64,000 bases of DNA from Burkholderia sp. Nafp2/4-1b (GCF_003635165.1 NZ_ML058620.1:1-64000), one strand, 5' to 3'; counted from the first letter of the stretch, positions 42,690-51,440 are shown. The notes: generated from the letters alone by a model not told the origin. A program made the numbers and translations.

Positions 42690-43169
42690 TTATTCGGCTG
42701 GATTTGACTGGATCAGTCGCAGGATGCGGCTGTCGTACGGCGACTGCATGACTTCCGCGACGCGGATGTCGGACGCAGCCGGGTGCAGCGGATTCAACAG
42801 GAAGTTGTGCGCGTGCGGCACGACGACGCTCGGCACGCGCAGCAGTGCGCTCGGCTGCGTGTGCAGCCACTCGGTGCCGGCGCTGCGGGTCCAGTCGACG
42901 TTGTCGCGCCAGTCGGCCGGCGCATCGCCTTCCGCGATCTCTGCAACGTCCACCGATTCGGGCACCTCTACGCGCAGCAGCTGGTAGCCGCTCGGCAATT
43001 GCGCGACGGTGGCGATTTCGAAGTGAACGAGCGTCTCGAGCAGCGCAAGCGCCGGATGCTCGGCAAGATAGACGACCGGCTGTCCGGCAAAATGCCAGCG
43101 CCCGCCGGCCCGCAATCCGCCGATACCTTTCAGATCCGCGTAATTGCTGATCCGCCACAGCGTCGTCAA
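42690..43169 (-). CDS. RES domain toxin (NAD+-targeting)
   Basis: A 159-residue RES-domain toxin of a RES/Xre type II toxin-antitoxin system. Family members degrade or modify NAD+ or related substrates. Evidence: LWRISNYADLKGIGGLRAGG (conserved Arg and GGRW context), RWHFAGQPVVYLAEHPALAL (Tyr), ALLETLVHFE (Glu) and the late VVPHAHNFLLNPLHPAAS. The start is a TTG overlapping the antitoxin stop (TTGA) with AGGGG eight bases upstream, so its translation depends on the antitoxin. A longer frame upstream lies inside the antitoxin gene and is not real. Confidence 0.88.
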   Translation of the reverse strand: MTTLWRISNYADLKGIGGLRAGGRWHFAGQPVVYLAEHPALALLETLVHFEIATVAQLPSGYQLLRVEVPESVDVAEIAEGDAPADWRDNVDWTRSAGTEWLHTQPSALLRVPSVVVPHAHNFLLNPLHPAASDIRVAEVMQSPYDSRILRLIQSNPAE

Positions 43170-43621
43170 GCGAAGTACCCCTCGTCGATCTGCGTAAGGG
43201 CCTCCTCGACGAGACGGGCGCCATGCTCGGTGCTCGACATGTCGAGCGACGTGCGGCCGCCGAAGCGCTGGAGCCCGTTGCGCAGCCACGCCATCGCCTT
43301 GTCCTGGTCGCCGAACGTGGCCGTCGCCTGCGCGACGATGCGCGCCAGCCGGATCGCCTTGTCGGACTCCTCCGGCGACAGGCGCTCGTGCGCCTGACGA
43401 CGATGGCTCAGCGTGCGCCGCGGGATGATGAACGCGAGCTCGTCCGACTTCAGGCCGCGCTCCGACAGCCGGTCGATCACCGCGACGTCGACACGCGCGC
43501 TCGCCAACTCGGCGAGATCGGCGCCCGAGCGCACGCGAATCGCGAGCAGCTGCTCGAGTATCGTGAATTCGGCCTGGCGCGGGTGCGCGACGCCCGACGG
43601 GTGAAACGCGATCGTGCTCAT
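43166..43621 (-). CDS. Xre/MbcA/ParS-type antitoxin
   Basis: A 151-residue antitoxin of the Xre/MbcA/ParS group with the C-terminal toxin-binding (DUF2384) domain. The N-terminal helical DNA-binding part includes VIDRLSERGLKSDELAFIIP and RRTLSHRRQAHERLSPEESD. The C-terminal domain has KAIRLARIVAQATATFGDQD, KAMAWLRNGLQRFGGRTSLD and the typical end ARLVEEALTQIDEGYFA. It is first in the operon, as expected for an antitoxin that represses its own promoter, and overlaps the RES toxin by four bases. Confidence 0.9.
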   Translation of the reverse strand: MSTIAFHPSGVAHPRQAEFTILEQLLAIRVRSGADLAELASARVDVAVIDRLSERGLKSDELAFIIPRRTLSHRRQAHERLSPEESDKAIRLARIVAQATATFGDQDKAMAWLRNGLQRFGGRTSLDMSSTEHGARLVEEALTQIDEGYFA

Positions 43622-43970
43622 GATTCTTCTCCGGCAATTTGCCCAATCATTATAGGCGTTTTGCCAGGAACGGGCGGATTTCGACGTTCGCCGTTGGCGG
43701 GGCGCGGCGCAGGGCCGGCCGACCGTGCCTCGCGTACGGCGGTTGGCCCTAGCCCATGCAATGGTTCACCGACGTCATCTTGTTGTCACGTAACAACTCT
43801 TTTAACAAATGCCCGCCCATAGATTGCCATGCTTCCCGCCGACTGTTTACCCAGTTGCAACAATTAATCACTGGAATGCCTATTTCCGACCGGTAGTGCG
43901 ATCGCTACGATGCAATCACTCGCTCGACGCAACCAGCGCAGCGCCAAATTTACGAAAACCGGAGGTCACC
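43622..43970. other. 349-bp divergent intergenic region
   Basis: This is the shared upstream region of the leftward antitoxin and the rightward DUF4148 gene. It is relatively AT-rich around 43780-43880, with TTGTTGTCACGTAACAACTC near 43780 forming an imperfect GTTGT(C)ACG(T)AACAAC palindrome that resembles the parS sequence found at 55.7-57.1 kb but with a changed centre. No gene seen. Confidence 0.4.
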
Positions 43971-44282
43971 ATGAAGTCGTTCATCTACGCAGTCGCCGCT
44001 GCCACCGCCCTTACCGCATCCGTTGGCGCATTCGCCCAGTCGAACCCGTCGGGCGAACTGACGCGCGCCCAGGTCCGCGCGGAACTCGTCCAGCTCGAAC
44101 AGGCCGGTTACAAGCCGGAGCTGTCCGACGCGCACTATCCGAATGCGCTGCAGACCGCACAAGCACGCGTGACCAACAACGATGCAACGGGTTACGGCGC
44201 CCAAGCCGCCGCCGGCGTGCGTACCGGTCGCGCGAACTCGGTCAAGCAAAACGATCGCGACTTGGTCTATTTCGGTCAGTAA
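43971..44282 (+). CDS. DUF4148 domain secreted protein
   Basis: A 103-residue exported protein typical of Burkholderia. Signal peptide MKSFIYAVAAATALTASVGA ends at AFAQ. The DUF4148 motif is ELTRAQVRAELVQLEQAGYK followed by DAHYPNALQTAQARV. GGAGGT lies six bases before the ATG. The gene stands alone and ends at a strong terminator. The family is periplasmic or secreted with no assigned function. A more distant relative lies at 49.6-49.9 kb. Confidence 0.88.
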   Translation: MKSFIYAVAAATALTASVGAFAQSNPSGELTRAQVRAELVQLEQAGYKPELSDAHYPNALQTAQARVTNNDATGYGAQAAAGVRTGRANSVKQNDRDLVYFGQ

Positions 44283-44600
44283 GACCGACAGGCCACCACA
44301 CGCGGCGCGTACCGCGATACGTGCGCTGCCGACGAAACACCCCGCCCCGTTCATTCGGAGCGGGGTGTTTCGTTTTCGACGCATGCGACAGGCGTGCTGC
44401 GCGAAGCCCGATCAAGACGCGCGCGGACCGGTCGCCACACCGCACCGTTCACGCAGCGTGCGGGCGTTTGCGCATAGAATGGCCGCGTGGTCGGCGCCGG
44501 CCGAAGCGAACGCAAGCGAAGCCTCGAGTTGCCGGGCATACCGCACTCGCTGGCCGACCCGATGCCGCACTCATCGCATTTTTCGAAAAGGAGCGGTTTC
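44283..44600. other. 318-bp region with terminator and dlh promoter
   Basis: It holds the terminator of the DUF4148 gene (described separately) and about 220 bases that should carry the promoter of the dienelactone hydrolase gene, whose ribosome binding site AAGGAG is at the right end. No further gene seen. Confidence 0.45.
44333..44376 (+). terminator. Rho-independent terminator after DUF4148 gene
   Basis: A perfect 13-bp stem CGAAACACCCCGC / GCGGGGTGTTTCG is followed by TTTT. It ends the rightward DUF4148 transcript. Confidence 0.9.
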
Positions 44601-45308
44601 ATGTCACAAACATCCGGTTCCATGATCACGTTTCGCCGCCCGGACGGGCAGGAACTGCAGGGCTACCTCGCAACGCCGGAACGGACCGAAGGCGCACCCG
44701 CGGTCGTCGTCATCCAGGAGTGGTGGGGCTTGAATGACCAGATCCGCGGCGTCGCCGATCGCCTCGCGCGCTGCGGCTACTTCGCGCTCGTGCCCGACCT
44801 GTATCGCGGCAAGTCGACGGTCGAGGAAGAGGAAGCGCACCACCTGATGACGGGCCTCGATTTCGGCGACGCCGCATCGCAGGACATCCCGGGTGCAGTC
44901 CAATACTTGAAGACGCGCGCGTCGCGCGTGGCGGTCACCGGCTTCTGCATGGGCGGTGCGCTCACGCTGCTGTCGCTGCAGTTCGCCGAAGCGGACGCAG
45001 GCGTTACCTGGTACGGTTTCCCGCCGCTCGACTACCTCGATCCGTCGAAGCTCAAGGTGCCGCTGATGGGGCACTGGGGTACGCAGGATGCGTTCTTCGC
45101 GATCGACCAGGTCGATGCGCTGGAGAAGAAGCTGACCGATGCGAAGGTCGATATCGAATTCCACCGCTATCTCGCGCATCACGGGTTCGCGAATGAGACG
45201 GCCGTCGGCCCGGGCCGCATCGGCGGCACGCAGTTCGATCCGGTGTGGTCGCAGCTCGCGTGGGATCGCACGCTTACGTTCTTCGGGCGCACGCTCTGGA
45301 ACAAGTAG
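44601..45308 (+). CDS. Dienelactone hydrolase family protein
   Basis: A 235-residue alpha/beta hydrolase of the dienelactone hydrolase family, which open lactones in chloroaromatic breakdown and related reactions. The nucleophile elbow is GFCMGGA (Cys in place of Ser, as in true DLH), the acid is in GTQDAFF and the His in YLAHHGFANET. The N-terminal VVIQEWWGLNDQIRGVADRL is strongly characteristic. AAGGAG is seven to eight bases before the ATG. It stands alone between two terminators. Family assignment is firm; the physiological lactone is not known. Confidence 0.92.
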   Translation: MSQTSGSMITFRRPDGQELQGYLATPERTEGAPAVVVIQEWWGLNDQIRGVADRLARCGYFALVPDLYRGKSTVEEEEAHHLMTGLDFGDAASQDIPGAVQYLKTRASRVAVTGFCMGGALTLLSLQFAEADAGVTWYGFPPLDYLDPSKLKVPLMGHWGTQDAFFAIDQVDALEKKLTDAKVDIEFHRYLAHHGFANETAVGPGRIGGTQFDPVWSQLAWDRTLTFFGRTLWNK

Positions 45309-45368
45309 CAGCAAGCAATAACCGCACGGATACCGCACCGCTGCCATGCGGCGATGCGCGTGAAGCAA

Positions 45369-45398
45369 AACGCCACGGGCTTGCGCCCGTGGCGTTTT
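45369..45398 (+). terminator. Rho-independent terminator after dienelactone hydrolase gene
   Basis: AACGCCACGGGC and GCCCGTGGCGTT form a perfect 12-bp stem with TTGC loop, followed by TT-rich sequence. It terminates the rightward gene and, being A/T-flanked on both sides, could also stop leftward transcription. Confidence 0.85.
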
Positions 45399-45418
45399 CG
45401 TTTGCGGAGATCAATGCG

Positions 45419-45649
45419 TTACACGAGCGTCGGTAGCGCTGCGCGGCTGACGTCGACGCGTTTCGGCAGGATGCCCGCCTGATGGAACACGTCCGCGATG
45501 CGCTGCTGGTATGCGATCGTCTCGCGCGCCACGGGTTCGATGCCAAGGCGCGCACGGCGAAATGCGAGCGCCACGGCCGGCTCCGGAATGCCGCACAGTT
45601 TCGAGAATTTGGACGCGCGCTGCGCGCGATTCGCATCGAGCCATCGGCA
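45419..45649 (-). pseudogene. 3' remnant of sulfonate/nitrate ABC transporter binding protein (SsuA-like)
   Basis: Reading leftwards from 45643 to a TAA at 45419 gives about 75 codons ending in a clear SsuA-type C-terminus: WLDANRAQRASKFSKLCGIP, then EPAVALAFRRARLGIEPVAR and ETIAYQQRIADVFHQAGILP before KRVDVSRAALPTLV. The pattern of paired helices with IAYQQ-IADVFHQAGI matches aliphatic sulfonate binding proteins. An in-frame TGA at 45650-45652 and no similarity further upstream show that the gene has lost its 5' part. It lies between the dienelactone hydrolase and a LysR gene and has no transporter partner left. Confidence 0.75.
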
Positions 45650-45759
45650 TCAAGTTCGGTATGCGAAGTATCTGATGAAACTGGAGGTCGATTCAGGACG
45701 ACGTAACGTGCGCCGCGTCATTCGACCCGGCACACATTCTCCGTCTTCGTTCAGGACTT

Positions 45760-46701
45760 TCAGGACTCGCAGGAGCCACGGAGCGCCGCCTCGTCGGCGG
45801 ACAGCATTTCGGGCACGCATTCCCGCAGGAAATCGACGAACGTCCGGATCTTCGCATCAAGGTACTGGCGCGACGCGTACAGCGTATAGGCCGTCAGCTT
45901 CTGCAACCGGTAATCGGGCAATACGCGCACCAGGGCGCCGCTCGCGAGGGCGGGCACCGCGCTCGACATCGGCAACGAGCCGATCCCGAGGCCGGCACGC
46001 AGCGCGGCGCCGAGTGCATCGGCGATGTTTACCTGGAAGTCGGGCAACGGCAGCTCGAAGGTCTCGCGACCGTTGGGGCCATCGAGATGCCAGCGGTCGC
46101 GCGGAAAGATAGAGGTGACGATCTGCAGGCACGAATGCGCTTCGAGATCGCGTACGGTGTGCGGCGTGCCGCGCTCCTGCAGGTACGCGGGCGACGCGCA
46201 CAGCACGCTGTGCACATCGCCGAGCCGCTGCGACACCAGCCCCGAATCGGGCAGTTCCGTCGCGCTCAACTGCAGCGACACGTCGTAGCCTTCGTCGATG
46301 ATGTCGGGCACGTGCTGCGACAGCGTCAGCTCGACCGCCACCGACGGATAGCGCTGCCGGTATCGCACGACCGCGGGCACGACGTACGCCTGGCCGAAGC
46401 TCGTCGTCGCGTGCACATGCAGGCGTCCCGACGGCTTCGCCTGCGCATCAGCCGCCTCGGCTTCCGCTTCGTCGATATAGCCGAGAATGCGCTGGCACCG
46501 GTCGAGATAGCGCTGCCCGGCATCGGTCAATGCGATGCGGCGCGTGCTCCGGTTGAGCAGACGCGTGCGCAGGTGGGTTTCGAGTTGCGCGACCGAACGC
46601 GATGCGTACGCGGTGGTGATGTCCAGGCGCTGGGCCGCGCTCGTGAAGCTGCCCTCCTCCGCCACCCGGACGAAAATCCGCATCATCTGTAACGTGTCCA
46701 T
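45760..46701 (-). CDS. LysR family regulator, AaeR/DsdC-like
   Basis: A 313-residue LysR regulator. HTH: LQMMRIFVRVAEEGSFTSAA followed by ITTAYASRSVAQLETHLRTR. The effector domain has VVPAVVRYRQRYPSVAVELT and LGAALRAGLGIGSLPMSSAV. The ATG at 46701 has GGGGA seven bases upstream; a neighbouring ATG at 46707 is almost as good. It belongs to the large CrgA-like branch common in Burkholderia. It is leftward, next to the SsuA-like remnant, so it may once have controlled that transporter. Its present target is not evident. Confidence 0.85.
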   Translation of the reverse strand: MDTLQMMRIFVRVAEEGSFTSAAQRLDITTAYASRSVAQLETHLRTRLLNRSTRRIALTDAGQRYLDRCQRILGYIDEAEAEAADAQAKPSGRLHVHATTSFGQAYVVPAVVRYRQRYPSVAVELTLSQHVPDIIDEGYDVSLQLSATELPDSGLVSQRLGDVHSVLCASPAYLQERGTPHTVRDLEAHSCLQIVTSIFPRDRWHLDGPNGRETFELPLPDFQVNIADALGAALRAGLGIGSLPMSSAVPALASGALVRVLPDYRLQKLTAYTLYASRQYLDAKIRTFVDFLRECVPEMLSADEAALRGSCES

Positions 46702-46937
46702 CGACATGTCCCCGGGATTGAAATCGCTTTGCAGCGGCGCCCGCCCCGGCACGGCCCGGTCTGGCGCGAATTGTGCGGAACAGTAACGCAGCGGTGCAGG
46801 CGTGTCCAGTTTGCCGTGCGCCGCCGTGGGAGCCTTCGTTCACACGACAGCCGATGTCGACGGACGGCTCGTACCGGACCATTGCCGGCCGCATGGCGGC
46901 GGCCGGCCGCGCACGCATTGCGCGTGCGCCATCGCGC

Positions 46938-48227
46938 TCAGGCCGGGTCGAACGGATTGCTCAACACGATCGTGTCGTCGCGCTCGGCGCCGGTCGTGAT
47001 CATCGACACGGGTGCACCCGCAACCGCCTCGACGCGCGCGATGAAATCCCGTGCGGCACGCGGCAGCGCCGCACGCTCGCGCACGCCCTTCACGGTGCCG
47101 TGCCATCCGGCGAATCGTTCGTACACGGGAATCGCGCGCGACTGCGCATCGAGGCTCGCGGGCAGATGGTCGACGCGTGCACCGTCGAGTTCGTAGCCGA
47201 CGCACAACGCGATCGATTCGAAGCCGTCGAGCACGTCGAGCTTGGTGAGCGCGAGAGAATCGATGCCCGAGATCCGGACGGCCTGCCGCAATTGCGCGGC
47301 GTCGAGCCATCCGCAGCGGCGCGGCCGGCCGGTGTTGACACCGAATTCCTGCCCGCGCGCGCGCAGCGTTTCGCCGGTCGCGTCGGACAGTTCGGTGAGG
47401 AACGGGCCGCCACCGACGCGCGTCGCGTACGCCTTGGTCACGCCCAGCACGTGGCCGAGCTTCGATGCCCCGAGGCCCGTGCCCGCTGCGGCGGCGGACG
47501 CGACGGTGCCCGACGACGTCACGAACGGATAGGTGCCCCAATCGATGTCGAGCATCACGGCCTGCGAGCCCTCGAACAGGATGCGCTCGCCGCGTTCGGT
47601 CGCGTCGTTGAGGTCGGCCCACACCGGACGCACGAACGGCACGATCTTCGGTGCGATGTCGAGCAGCGTGGCCAGCAGCGCGTCGCGCGAGCACGGCTCG
47701 AGGCCCAGGCCACGAAACCACGCGTTGTGATGATCGACCAGCACGTCGAGTTTGTCGGCAAGCCGCCCCGGTTCCGCGAGATCGGCGACCCGCAAGCCAC
47801 GGCGTCCGACCTTGTCCTCGTACGCCGGCCCGATTCCGCGCAGCGTGGTGCCGATGGGCTCGCGGCGCAGACGCTCCTGCGCCTCATCGATTGCGCGGTG
47901 AATCGGCAGGACCAGCGTCGCGTTCTCCGCGATCGACAGATTGTCGGGCGTCACCGACAGACCAAGTTCTGCCATCCGTCCGATCTCGGCCAGCAGTGCC
48001 TCCGGATCGAGCGCCACGCCGTTGCCGATCACGCCGCGCTTGCCGCGCACGATGCCGCTCGGCAGCAGCGCAAGCTTGTACGTCTTGTCGCCCACGACCA
48101 GCGTATGGCCCGCGTTGTGCCCGCCGTTATAGCGCGCGACGAGATCGGCCTGCGCCGCCAGCCAGTCCACGACGCGCCCCTTCCCTTCGTCGCCCCATTG
48201 GGCGCCCACCACCACGACGTTCGGCAT
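46938..48227 (-). CDS. purA: Adenylosuccinate synthetase (PurA family)
   Basis: A 429-residue GTP-dependent ligase that joins aspartate to IMP. Family motifs: VVVVGAQWGDEGKGRVVDWL at the N-terminus, NGGHNAGHT, the IMP/GTP contact regions GTTLRGIGPAYEDKVGRRGL and ILFEGSQAVMLDIDWGTYPF, then GVTKAYATRVGGGPFLTE and ALTKLDVLDGFE. The ATG at 48227 is preceded by GGAG. The normal housekeeping purA of Burkholderia would be expected on chromosome 1, so this is probably a second, specialised copy. It is divergent from a GcvA-type LysR gene that may regulate it. Substitution of substrate (another hydroxyl/oxo compound or amine) is possible but not visible from motifs. Confidence 0.88.
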   Translation of the reverse strand: MPNVVVVGAQWGDEGKGRVVDWLAAQADLVARYNGGHNAGHTLVVGDKTYKLALLPSGIVRGKRGVIGNGVALDPEALLAEIGRMAELGLSVTPDNLSIAENATLVLPIHRAIDEAQERLRREPIGTTLRGIGPAYEDKVGRRGLRVADLAEPGRLADKLDVLVDHHNAWFRGLGLEPCSRDALLATLLDIAPKIVPFVRPVWADLNDATERGERILFEGSQAVMLDIDWGTYPFVTSSGTVASAAAAGTGLGASKLGHVLGVTKAYATRVGGGPFLTELSDATGETLRARGQEFGVNTGRPRRCGWLDAAQLRQAVRISGIDSLALTKLDVLDGFESIALCVGYELDGARVDHLPASLDAQSRAIPVYERFAGWHGTVKGVRERAALPRAARDFIARVEAVAGAPVSMITTGAERDDTIVLSNPFDPA

Positions 48228-48367
48228 GCTCCATACTCCATGTGAGAAATCCAGACACATATATCGGCCGCATCGGCCGGTTGTGTGCCATATTGGCGGA
48301 GCAAGATCACCCGATCAAACGATTAAATCTGAGCATTCGCGTGAGTAAATATCACGCGAAACGACAA

Positions 48368-49270
48368 ATGGCCCGACGACTCCCTCCGTTGAATTCGCTG
48401 CGCGCGTTCGAAGCTGCGGCCCGGCTCGGCAGTTTCACGCTTGCCGCCGACGAGCTGTGCGTGACGCATGGCGCGATCAGCCGGCATGTGCAACAACTCG
48501 AGGCATGGCTTGGCCGGCCGCTGTTCGAGCGGCACAACCGGCGTGTCGATCTGACCGATGCCGGTCGCGCGTACCTCGCCGAGGTCGGCGCGTCGTTCGA
48601 CCGGATCGCGCTGGCCACCGCGCAGCATTTCGGCCAGGGCCAGCAGCGCGTGCTGCGCGTGAGCGCGCCCGCGACGTTTTCGCTGCGCTGGCTCGTGCCG
48701 AAGCTGTCGTCGTTCCAGGTCGCCCATCCGGCCATCGAGGTGCGGCTCTCGACATCGAACGAGCCGATCGAGAAACTGCGCGACAAAGTCGACCTGATCG
48801 TCCGCGGCGGCCCGCAGGCGATCGACGGGTATGTTGCCGAGGAATTCCTGTGCGAGGTCCGGCTGCCCGTCTGCGCGCCGAAGCTGCTCGACGGCCGGCC
48901 ACTGCGTACGCCGGCCGACCTCGCCGGCTTCACGCTGCTGCACGCGGCGACCTACCCCGGCATGTGGCCCGAATGGCTCGCGGCGGCCGGACATGCGAAC
49001 CTGGTGCCGCGGCACTCGCTCACGCTCGAGCATTTCTACCTGACGCTGCAAGGCGCGCTCGACGGCCTCGGCGTCGCGATGGGGCCGATTGCGCTCGTCG
49101 CGGACGACATTGCCGAAGGCCGGCTCGTTCAACCATTCAGCGAACCGGCACTGCCGCCGTGGCGCTATTTCACCTATGTGCCAGTCGCGCGCGCGGAGGA
49201 CGAAGCCGTGCGGGCATTCAAGGACTGGCTGAAAGCGACGGGGAACGCGGCGGCGGACGTGCGACGTTGA
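48368..49270 (+). CDS. LysR family regulator, GcvA type
   Basis: A 300-residue LysR regulator: LPPLNSLRAFEAAARLGSFT and THGAISRHVQQLEAWLGRPL form the HTH, and the effector domain has FSLRWLVPKLSSFQVAHPAI with VDLIVRGGPQAIDGY. It resembles the LysR at 14.6-15.5 kb in its first 60 residues. It is divergent from purA with 140 bases between, which suggests it controls that gene. No strong ribosome binding site precedes the ATG at 48368; an in-frame GTG at 48341 is possible. Confidence 0.87.
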   Translation: MARRLPPLNSLRAFEAAARLGSFTLAADELCVTHGAISRHVQQLEAWLGRPLFERHNRRVDLTDAGRAYLAEVGASFDRIALATAQHFGQGQQRVLRVSAPATFSLRWLVPKLSSFQVAHPAIEVRLSTSNEPIEKLRDKVDLIVRGGPQAIDGYVAEEFLCEVRLPVCAPKLLDGRPLRTPADLAGFTLLHAATYPGMWPEWLAAAGHANLVPRHSLTLEHFYLTLQGALDGLGVAMGPIALVADDIAEGRLVQPFSEPALPPWRYFTYVPVARAEDEAVRAFKDWLKATGNAAADVRR

Positions 49271-49590
49271 GGGCGTCCGCGACGGCCGGTTGGCCGGGCG
49301 GATTTCGGGCAGCGTGGCGCCGGCCCGTATCGTTCGGGTATGAACGCTTTTCGATACGTCCGGCGCGTCCCTGTATTACGTAGGATTCCTGTTTTACTTG
49401 ACGGGCCGCTCGTCGCGCCGATTCATGATCGTCAGCACCGGCGAAGACCTGGCGTTTTGGAAATCGTCACCGCCGAGAAATCCGCGATGCGGTTTTCTCC
49501 ACGCCATAAAAGACAGGATACCGAATCGATATGATCGGAAACGATACCTGAGGTGTGCCCGGACACGCATCGCGTTTGCGCAGCACAAAC
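49271..49590. other. 320-bp intergenic region
   Basis: This separates the LysR gene from the terminator of the convergent DUF4148 gene. I see no coding frame with proper composition. A short AT-rich spot near 49373-49400 (TATTACGTAGGATTCCTG) is the only feature, and there is no obvious terminator for the LysR transcript. Confidence 0.4.
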
Positions 49591-49620
49591 GACAAACCCC
49601 GGCCTGAGCCGGGGTTTGTC
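49591..49620 (-). terminator. Terminator hairpin after the 49.6-kb DUF4148 gene
   Basis: GACAAACCCCGGC and GCCGGGGTTTGTC form a perfect 13-bp stem with loop CTGA, followed on the minus strand by GTTTGTG. The T-rich arm at the base of the stem gives the usual slippery end. Confidence 0.8.
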
Positions 49621-49634
49621 GCGGTGGGGAACGC

Positions 49635-49943
49635 TTACTGGCTTGCGCCGGCTGCCTTCTTCTCAGCGTTCTGCAGATTCTGCGGATAGTTCGGATCGTT
49701 GGCCGCCGGCTTGTAGCCGGCGTCTTCGAGTTTCTTCAGTTCGGCGTTGTTCTTCGCGCGCGCTGCCTTGCGTTCGGCTTTGTGTTTTGCCCGTGCTGCC
49801 TTGCGCGCTTCACTTTTCGCGGCCTTCGCATCCTGTGCAGCCGGTGCGCTTGCGTCGGTCTGCGCGAACACCGGAGCTGCCGAGCCGAAGAGGAACGCGG
49901 CTGCCGTAGCAGCCAGCGTCAGTTTTCTGATCTGGATTCGCAT
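49635..49943 (-). CDS. Small secreted protein, DUF4148-like
   Basis: A 102-residue exported protein. Signal peptide MRIQIRKLTLAATAAAFLFG ends at PVFAQ. A very Lys/Ala/Arg-rich helix follows (AARAKHKAERKAARAKNNAE), then ELKKLEDAGYKPAANDPNYP and a terminal LQNAEKKAAG that resemble the DUF4148 core with its GYKP motif. It differs from the 43.9-kb protein by the basic helix. It lies just outside the origin region. Function unknown. Confidence 0.82.
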   Translation of the reverse strand: MRIQIRKLTLAATAAAFLFGSAAPVFAQTDASAPAAQDAKAAKSEARKAARAKHKAERKAARAKNNAELKKLEDAGYKPAANDPNYPQNLQNAEKKAAGASQ

Positions 49944-50430
49944 CGCTGAGCTCTCTTATCTGATTGGTCACGGAATGGAGATACATCGTGATACCGCCCC
50001 TGCCCCTGGTCGTTCGTCATATGGCGATCAGGGCCTATGCATCATAACCGTGTTGTGAAAAATGTGGCGCCATCGTGCATACATTCTTGGGGATACACGT
50101 ATGGGATGTGCTGTATCGCGAGGTGTCCTGCGCTGCGCGTCCGGCAGATCGTCGACTCCTGGCGCGGAGACGAACTATCGTGTTCGGCAACCACGTGATC
50201 GGCGCGATCGCGGCAACGATGTGACGAACCGGATTGCTCTGTCGATACATGCGCATTGTCGATGAGGATGAGATCCGTTTCGGCGGATCCCGCACGCGCA
50301 TGGTGCGGGCGGTTTCTCCGTTGGAATGGGCCGCTCGCGCAACGCGATCGTTGTTCCATACGCGGCATCGGCAGCGGAATCCCGAACCTGCGCGCTGGGT
50401 TGTCGTGTGCTGCCGCGCGAACGGCGGTTT

Positions 50431-50448
50431 GTCCCATAAACGACAACG
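50431..50448 (-). repeat. Outlying iteron, reverse orientation
   Basis: Read on the minus strand this is CGTTGTCGTTTATGGGAC, matching the iteron consensus at most positions. It lies about 900 bases before the next copy, well away from the main array. Confidence 0.6.
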
Positions 50449-50555
50449 ATTCATTTAGTACCGTGCCAAGCTCGATCCTCTACCCGTCGATACAAGGCCG
50501 CGCGAGCCATCGGGTACCCGGTCGCGGCATGCATGGTTACCTGTTCGGCACCTTT

Positions 50556-50573
50556 CGTTGCCACTCATGGGAG
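50556..50573 (+). repeat. Outlying iteron
   Basis: CGTTGCCACTCATGGGAG matches the iteron consensus GGTANCCNTTTATGGGAG with a few changes. It stands apart from the main array. Confidence 0.5.
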
Positions 50574-51354
50574 GTGACACCTGCTTGCGGTGACGGCGCC
50601 ACCCGGCATGAACGAACCGATCAGTGTGCGTCCACGTTTGGAAGTGGGTATCACGCCAGCGTGGGTAGCGACGTATGCGTGCGTGGGACAGGTTCGTCGA
50701 CGTCGCGGAGAGTCTTCAGCCTGTGTGTCGGCAACGCAGGCCTGTCCGGCGCTGTGCCGCGTGCTCACAGCATTTCGATCGGGGGTGGCTCCCGACGCGA
50801 ACGCAACCTGTGACGGGGCTGCGAATTCGTGGTCCGGCTTGTCGGTGAGCTTTTACAGGAGCCGACGACTTTCGATGGTGAGAAGGTTCGGGATCCAGGA
50901 GGGATTCGATGAGGGTGAGCTTCGCAGATTGCGATGACCTCACGTTCGGGGGAAGGTGCGATCGCCATGATTGAATTGGCTGCGGTCGCTGTCGTGAGCC
51001 TGTGCGACACAGGAAAGGAATTCCTCAGGTAACCCCGTCCGCTGATCAAGAAACGGTACCGATTTCGGTACGGCCCAAAGGTAGAAAACTGTGAGGCCGG
51101 ATGAGCGGAGCGACACCGGGCAATCTCGTCGGTGCACTGGTCACTCGCCGGAAAGTGGCGAACCGACCACTCCCTGAGCGACGAAAACTTATCCGCGGAA
51201 GCGTGGGCACAGGCGCCAGAAAAACCAACGGCCGATGGATTTTGACGATTTCTGACTGCAATGGCCAACGTCCGCGATAGTCGCACACCGACCGCGCTAA
51301 CCGTAGTCTCCGGGTAATCCCGGACAGGGCGGAATTCGTTTCGGAGGATTTTCG

Positions 51355-51413
51355 GTCCCATAGACGGGAACCTATGAACTGAAAACGAAGGTTTCCTCCC
51401 ATAAGTTTCTACG
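51355..51413 (-). repeat. Two reverse-oriented iterons
   Basis: Read on the minus strand, 51355-51372 is GGTTCCCGTCTATGGGAC and 51396-51413 is CGTAGAAACTTATGGGAG. Both match the iteron core. They face the main forward array across the AT-rich segment. Confidence 0.65.
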
Positions 51414-51424
51414 TTTACACGCTT

Positions 51425-51440
51425 GTGAGTAGGTACTCAC
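51425..51440. repeat. Short inverted repeat near AT-rich region
   Basis: GTGAGTAGGTACTCAC is a 7-bp perfect inverted repeat around a GG centre, between the reverse iterons and the first forward iteron. It may bind a protein at the origin. Confidence 0.4.
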
